Positions 8,476-12,161 of a stretch of DNA of 12,161 nucleotides are shown here, piece by piece. The notes below the pieces were generated by a model. It was not told the origin of the DNA. It saw only the letters and a program-made list of their open reading frames with translations, and did not search any database. Source of the DNA: Porogramme epimiltina (taxonomy: Eukaryota; Basidiomycota; Agaricomycetes; Polyporales; Polyporaceae). The translations under genes and the position numbers were made by a program. Numbering within the stretch: position 1 is the first letter of the stretch; every line of letters begins with the position of its first letter. The stretch spans positions 1 through 12,161 of the forward strand of contig FTLJ01001568.1 in NCBI GenBank assembly GCA_900155495.1. The letters run 5' to 3'.

Positions 8476-9794
8476 CTACTCCCTCTGAACGAGCGCCAGC
8501 AGCCCGAGGCCGCCCAGCAGTGCGTACTTCAGCTGTGGGAAGTCGTTCTGAATGGCATGGGAGCGGCGCGGGTCAGGTGGGCGCGCGGCGGGTGGGGGAG
8601 AAAGGGGGCGCACCATCGCTATCGTCACGTATCCGACGTACGGCAGGAACCTTGCAGGCCAGATCCGTTAAATGCATGCCTCATTAAGGGCGGCGTCGCA
8701 AGATGGCAGGACTCACCCTCGGACCTTGCCCACGATGTGTTTCCGCTCCAGCCACTCCAGACCCTGGTACAGCTCTATGTCGTCTATGTGGTTGTTGTCG
8801 CCCTTGGTGAGGAGGTACTGCTTCTGCACGACTGGAGCCGCTGCCACGAGCCTGCGAAATGAATCGTTCGTCAGCTACGACGCGCGAACGGAAGAAAGGG
8901 AGTGAAGAGTGCAAATAGCAGGGGTCCCAGCCTCAAACGCAGGACGCATACAACCACACGGTCGTCACCCACAGCTCCCCAACGAAAACACACGAGTGCT
9001 CACGTTCGTCAGCTACGACGCGGAGACGGAAGAAAGGGAGTGAAGAGTACAAATAAGAAAGAGCCCAACCTCATACGCAGGGCACATATACCACCACAGT
9101 CGTCACTCCCCAACCTCAACACATGATAAGAACAGAGACACAAAGTAGAATGCATGGACCCACGGAAGGAAACTCCAAAACGCAGCCAGCAGAGCAACGA
9201 GCACTCACCCCTTGTCCTTCGCTACGAAATCGTGCGTCTCCAGCACGCGGTGGACGATCGGGATGTCCGCCCCGGGGATCTTGTACACCGTGATGTCGCC
9301 CGTCTGGTACCGCTGGTCCGCGGGGTTCGTGAGGAAGAGCAGGTCGCCGCGGTAGAACGCGGGCTCCATCGACCCGCTGCGGCGTGCGTGCGTTTATGCG
9401 TTCGTGTATGCGGCCGGTCCGGCGACGGTGAGGGGTTGGGCAAGGATAGGGAGAAGGAGAGCGAAGTCAGCTCCTAGTGCTAGCTCTGTATGCACCGTAC
9501 GCGCGCGCGCACGCGAGGGGGCGGGGGGCAGGGAGTAGGGAGGACGCACCTGAGCACGACGACGATGGGGCTCTCCGTGTTCGTGGCGAGCCCCAGGAAC
9601 TTCCAGATCATGAGGCCGGACGCGAGCACGGACACGAAGTTGAGCACCTGGAGGAGCACCTGCGCACGCGTTGCCACCAAAGAAACCCCCCTCTCAGCCT
9701 CAGCGTACTCCATTCTTTACACCGCAACCGGACAGCAGGGACTGACATGGCGGAAGCCGAGCCGCCGTAGCGTCTTGAGCTCGTCGGCGAACAT
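8476..9794 (-). CDS. SEC11: Signal peptidase complex catalytic subunit Sec11, 189 aa, six exons
   Basis: ER-membrane serine protease that removes signal peptides from secretory and membrane proteins. Exons on the minus strand: 9794-9747, 9659-9550, 9376-9209, 8851-8717, 8650-8614, 8547-8476 (570 nt). All junctions keep frame with GT..AG introns of 87, 173, 357, 66 and 66 nt; the fourth acceptor is AAG rather than CAG. The protein begins [16 protein letters not shown], the usual Sec11 start, and has a TM anchor at about 19-38. The catalytic Ser is S55 in SGSMEP. H95 in PIVHRV replaces the bacterial Lys, and D127 in TKGDNN is the probable acid. The conserved [19 protein letters not shown] and [12 protein letters not shown] blocks follow, then a C-terminal hydrophobic segment (about 174-186) ending QRE. 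Length is slightly above the usual 165-180, mainly from an extra stretch (110-121) after intron 3. The ATG has a good ACC context and a pyrimidine-rich leader. Confidence 0.95.
8852..9208 (-). other. SEC11 intron 3 (357 nt), enlarged by internal duplication
   Basis: The donor is GTGAGTGCTCG at 9208-9198. The acceptor TTTCGCAG ends at 8852, with a GCTGACGAAC branch-point candidate at 8874-8865. GC is near 50%, far below the flanking exons. The intron holds two tandem copies of one segment (see the repeat entry) and a second donor-like GTGAGCACTCG at 9003-8993. Reading on past the true donor gives an immediate TGA, so correct removal is needed for a working Sec11. Confidence 0.85.
8865..9123. 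repeat. Imperfect tandem duplication inside SEC11 intron 3
   Basis: Copy A spans about 8865-8993 and copy B about 9003-9123, offset 138 bp. The first ~50 bp of each (starting gttcgtcagctacgacgcg) differ at only about four positions. The later part carries a few substitutions and small indels. Copy A is extended by cgagtgctcac (8993-9003), which matches the real donor region cgagcactcac (9198-9208) at 9 of 11 bases. This suggests that the duplicated unit ran from the 5' splice site through the branch point. Confidence 0.85.
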
Positions 9795-9800
9795 GGTGCG

Positions 9801-9870
9801 AGGGGTGGTGGTGAAGGCGAAGGAGAAGGCGAAGGTGAGGGTGAGGTGGGGGCAGAGAGAAGAGAGAAGA
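9801..9870 (-). promoter_or_regulatory. Pyrimidine-rich leader / likely transcription start zone of SEC11
   Basis: Read on the minus strand, the sequence before the SEC11 ATG is a C/T-rich run made of degenerate CCTTCG/CCTTCT hexamers (about 9813-9836), followed by more CT-rich sequence. Such tracts commonly precede start sites of actively expressed fungal genes. It contains no upstream ATG. Confidence 0.4.
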
Positions 9871-9890
9871 GCGAGATGTCTGGGGAAACA

Positions 9891-9896
9891 CACGTG
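9891..9896. promoter_or_regulatory. CACGTG E-box upstream of SEC11
   Basis: A perfect E-box 97 bp upstream of the SEC11 ATG, just beyond the pyrimidine-rich leader. It lies within the proximal promoter distance and could bind a bHLH regulator. This is a motif-only call. Confidence 0.35.
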
Positions 9897-10382
9897 GCGC
9901 GCGTCGTCGACCCCAGCGGCGCAGTGCCCGGACACGTTCGCGGGCGGTCGCGCGAGCGCCTCGCCGTGACGCGTCTTGTGCACCCCGATCACGCGTCTGG
10001 ACTCTGTGGGCTGTAAGCTGTGAATTGCAAGTTGCGCTGCACCGTGGCCTGATGGCACGCCTTCCCTCCGCCGTCCGTCCACCTTCGCCCGCGAGTCTAA
10101 GTACAGCAGCCCCCTCCCGTGAGCTCGAGTCGATGGCAAGGCAGGTATATATTCCGTTTCATCTCCGCCGTGGCCGTACATCTAATAACATAACTTCCCG
10201 ATCCCTAATCGTACAGGCTACCCCAACATTTCAGCGAGACCGAATAAAGTTATCCATAATCCACAAGTTGCCCAAACGGCTCGAGCAGGCGAATCGTCTC
10301 TGGCGAACGGCCTCGCACACGCCGCACGGAGCCCCGTCCCCAGGTCTCGAGGTGCGCACGCACCCTTCCCTCAGTCCTAGTC
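9897..10382. other. Intergenic spacer between bHLH stop and SEC11 promoter
   Basis: No gene is seen. The part at about 10141-10270 is distinctly AT-richer than the surroundings and contains gtatatattcc (10144-10154), a TATA-like string readable on both strands. It plausibly combines the bHLH 3' end and the distal SEC11 promoter. No canonical polyadenylation signal can be assigned with confidence. Confidence 0.5.
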
Positions 10383-11981
10383 CTAGTCCTTCATCCCGAG
10401 CAGCGCTCCCGGCGTCACGACCTCCATCGCCCTCGGCAGCGAGAACCGGCGCTCCCTCGCGCCCCCGTCCTCCCTCGGTGCCATCGGCAGCTGGTTGCGC
10501 CCCATACCCACGCCCTGCACCGACGCCGCCGCCGATGCGCTCGCCGCGGAGCTCGTCGAGCCCGAGCGCGGCTTCGAGCTCATCTGCAACAACAGCGACG
10601 CCGCGCTCTCGTCCTCGGGCGTCCACGTCGGCGACACCGTCGGCGACGCCGAGATCGACTTGCGCTGCATCCGCGGCGCCCCGACCCCGACCCCCGCCCC
10701 TGCACCCGAAGACGTAGCGAGCGGGTGCGCGGGCGCGGGCAGCGCGAGCGCGGGCATGTTCGCGAGCGTGATCGACGGGTGGCGGAAGCGCCCCGAGGGC
10801 GGCGGCGACGGGAGCTGCGCGTTCGCCGCCGGCGGGCGTGCGGGCCCGGAGGACGCGGGCTGGGGCGACATGAGGCTGCTCGGGTCGACGTACGGGTTCG
10901 GGAGCCACGACGCGATCGGGGGCAGGCGCGGGGACGCGGTCGAGCGGGCCGACGGGGCGTTGCGGGCACTGTGGGCGTTGTGGGCGTTGTGGGCGCCGGG
11001 GTGCGCGTGCGCGTGGGTGTGCGGGTGGTGCGCGGGGGCGGCGAAGGGCATCGGCGACGGCTGCTCCTCCTCGGCGGCGGCGAGCCCGTGCTCGTCGTCG
11101 CCGCCGTAGCACTCGTCGTCCTCGTGGTGCGTGAGGCGCAGCCGGCGCGCGTCGCGCTGGATGTGCGTCATGCCGTCGTCCTCGCGCCCGCGCTTCGGCG
11201 ACGGCGGAACAATATCCTGCTCCTGCTCCTGATCTTGCATCGGCTCGTCGACGTCGACGTCGACGGCCTGGGAGCTCGCCCGGGTGGCGCTCGCGGCTTG
11301 GGCAGCGGCAGAGGCGTCGTCGCGCGCGCGGCACGGCGCGCACATGGCCTCCTCGAGCGCCTGCACGCGCGCGACGAGGTCCTGCATGTACTCGACCGTC
11401 TTGACGAGCACGTCGAGCTTGAACTCCTTCTCGCCCTCGCTCTTCCCCTTCCCCTTCTTCCCCCCCTTCTCCGCCTCCTCGACCTGCTCCGGCGGCGCCG
11501 CGCCAGCCTCGACGGGCGCGGGCGCGAGCACGCGGTCGCGCTCGCCGACGAGCGTGCTGAGCGTCGCGAGCGTCTCGTTGATCTTGGTGCGGCGCGCCTT
11601 CTCGATGCGCGAGTGATTCAGCTTCCTAAGCGACTCGCGCGCGGAGCGCGACATCGCGCCCGGCTTGCGCCCGCGGCGCTTGGGGGCCGGCGCGGCGTCG
11701 CGCCCCGGGGCGTAGTCGTCCTCGCCGCCGTCCGACGCCGAGTCCGAGTCGGGCGACGCGGGCGCCGCGAAGCCTTGGGCAGGCTGCTTGGGGAGGATGG
11801 GCGGGCGGGGGTTCGCTGCCGCCGCGCGGCGCTGTTGGTGCGGCGAGGTCGGGGCGGCGGTTGTGGGCACGGTGGGGGACGAGGGGCCGTCGCCGAGAGA
11901 GCCGGTGCGCTGCCGCTTTGCGCGGCGGGGCGGGTTGCAGCTCGCAGCGTAGTACATGGGTGCGTCCTTGGCTGCGGACAT
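10383..11981 (-). CDS. Basic helix-loop-helix (bHLH) transcription factor, 532 aa, single exon
   Basis: A nuclear DNA-binding regulator, predicted to bind E-boxes as a dimer. The N-terminal ~100 residues are disordered and rich in Pro, Ala and Ser. A KRRGRKPG stretch at residues 101-108 resembles an AT-hook or NLS. The basic region and helix 1 cover about 117-146; H123, E127 and R131 sit at the positions that in this family read CACGTG. A loop of roughly 40 residues follows (about 147-186), with a Gly/Lys-rich block at 172-180. Helix 2 (about 187-213) contains the motif KLDVLVKTVEYMQDLV. The rest is low complexity: acidic, Gln- and His/Ala-rich tracts. A short conserved-looking patch, WTPEDESAASLLLQM, lies at 453-467. 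The start is supported by an in-frame TAG 9 nt upstream and a suitable ACA context. The stop is followed by further in-frame stops. Codon use is strongly GC3-biased. Targets are unknown; I do not recognise a specific named orthologue. Confidence 0.9.
   Translation of the reverse strand: MSAAKDAPMYYAASCNPPRRAKRQRTGSLGDGPSSPTVPTTAAPTSPHQQRRAAAANPRPPILPKQPAQGFAAPASPDSDSASDGGEDDYAPGRDAAPAPKRRGRKPGAMSRSARESLRKLNHSRIEKARRTKINETLATLSTLVGERDRVLAPAPVEAGAAPPEQVEEAEKGGKKGKGKSEGEKEFKLDVLVKTVEYMQDLVARVQALEEAMCAPCRARDDASAAAQAASATRASSQAVDVDVDEPMQDQEQEQDIVPPSPKRGREDDGMTHIQRDARRLRLTHHEDDECYGGDDEHGLAAAEEEQPSPMPFAAPAHHPHTHAHAHPGAHNAHNAHSARNAPSARSTASPRLPPIASWLPNPYVDPSSLMSPQPASSGPARPPAANAQLPSPPPSGRFRHPSITLANMPALALPAPAHPLATSSGAGAGVGVGAPRMQRKSISASPTVSPTWTPEDESAASLLLQMSSKPRSGSTSSAASASAAASVQGVGMGRNQLPMAPREDGGARERRFSLPRAMEVVTPGALLGMKD
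10971..10995. repeat. 9-bp repeat inside the bHLH coding sequence
   Basis: gtgggcgtt occurs twice in full and a third time in part. Read on the minus strand it encodes the AHN-type repeats of the His/Ala-rich low-complexity segment (about residues 330-338). It keeps frame and is likely variable in length between strains. Confidence 0.8.
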
Positions 11982-12161
11982 TGTCTGCTAGTCGTCTTCT
12001 TCTGCTTCCGTTGGCGTTGTGCGGGGGCTGTGACCGGGCGGGGGGTTCTGTGTGGAGTGCGGGGGTGGGGCGGGGCAAGGCGGGAGGGCTGGGGACACGA
12101 CGGGGGGGGAGGACGGGCGACGGGGCGCGCGGGCGGGCGTGAAGGCGTATACGGGTGCTGG
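11982..12161 (-). promoter_or_regulatory. C/T-rich upstream region of the bHLH gene
   Basis: On the minus strand this region is strongly C-rich with short CT runs (ccctcccgcc-like) and a GAAGCAGAAGAAGACGAC purine stretch just before TAGCAGACA-ATG. No TATA box is visible. It is probably the 5' UTR and proximal promoter, cut off by the window edge. Confidence 0.4.

Noticed and set aside
9004..9012. A 9-nt microexon (CTGACGAAC, minus strand) between two adjacent SEC11 introns
   Set aside because: A CGTAG acceptor and a GTGAGC donor flank it, but joined to exon 3 it gives GGC-TGA, an in-frame stop. Longer exons ending at the same donor also hit this TGA in the phase exon 4 requires.

Overview
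The window looks like nuclear DNA of a filamentous basidiomycete (probably Agaricomycetes). It is very GC-rich, and the genes are cut by many short introns (mostly 55-95 nt) with GTRNGT-type donors, CTRAY branch points and CAG acceptors. The splice-joined proteins match fungal housekeeping families. This placement is inference from gene architecture and protein similarity; no marker gene was compared.

Three genes can be supported, all on the minus strand. From the right: (i) 11981-10383, one uninterrupted 532-codon frame for a basic helix-loop-helix transcription factor with a long charged loop; (ii) 9794-8476, six exons encoding a 189-residue Sec11, the catalytic subunit of the ER signal peptidase complex; (iii) 7472-5146, eleven exons encoding a 546-residue Fcy-type NCS1 purine/cytosine permease. 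Both spliced models were assembled by hand by reading through every junction in phase, and neither contains a frameshift or internal stop.

The spacer between SEC11 and the permease (about 1 kb, 7473-8475) carries GATAAG motifs, including an inverted pair 19 bp from a CACGTG E-box. That is the arrangement expected for a nitrogen-regulated nucleobase transporter. Another E-box lies about 100 bp upstream of SEC11. The three genes do not form an obvious pathway and share only strand and neighbourhood.

The left 5.1 kb (1-5145) holds no gene I recognise. It has long GC-driven frames without protein character, several short tandem repeats, perfect palindromes and hairpins, and one relatively AT-rich island (about 3170-3610) with open frames on both strands. 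I see no tRNA, rRNA, CRISPR array, intact transposon or gene cluster.

The most interesting feature is SEC11 intron 3. It is enlarged by an internal tandem duplication that copies the 5' splice site and branch-point region, leaving a complete smaller intron nested inside the larger one. I found no convincing new multi-gene system.
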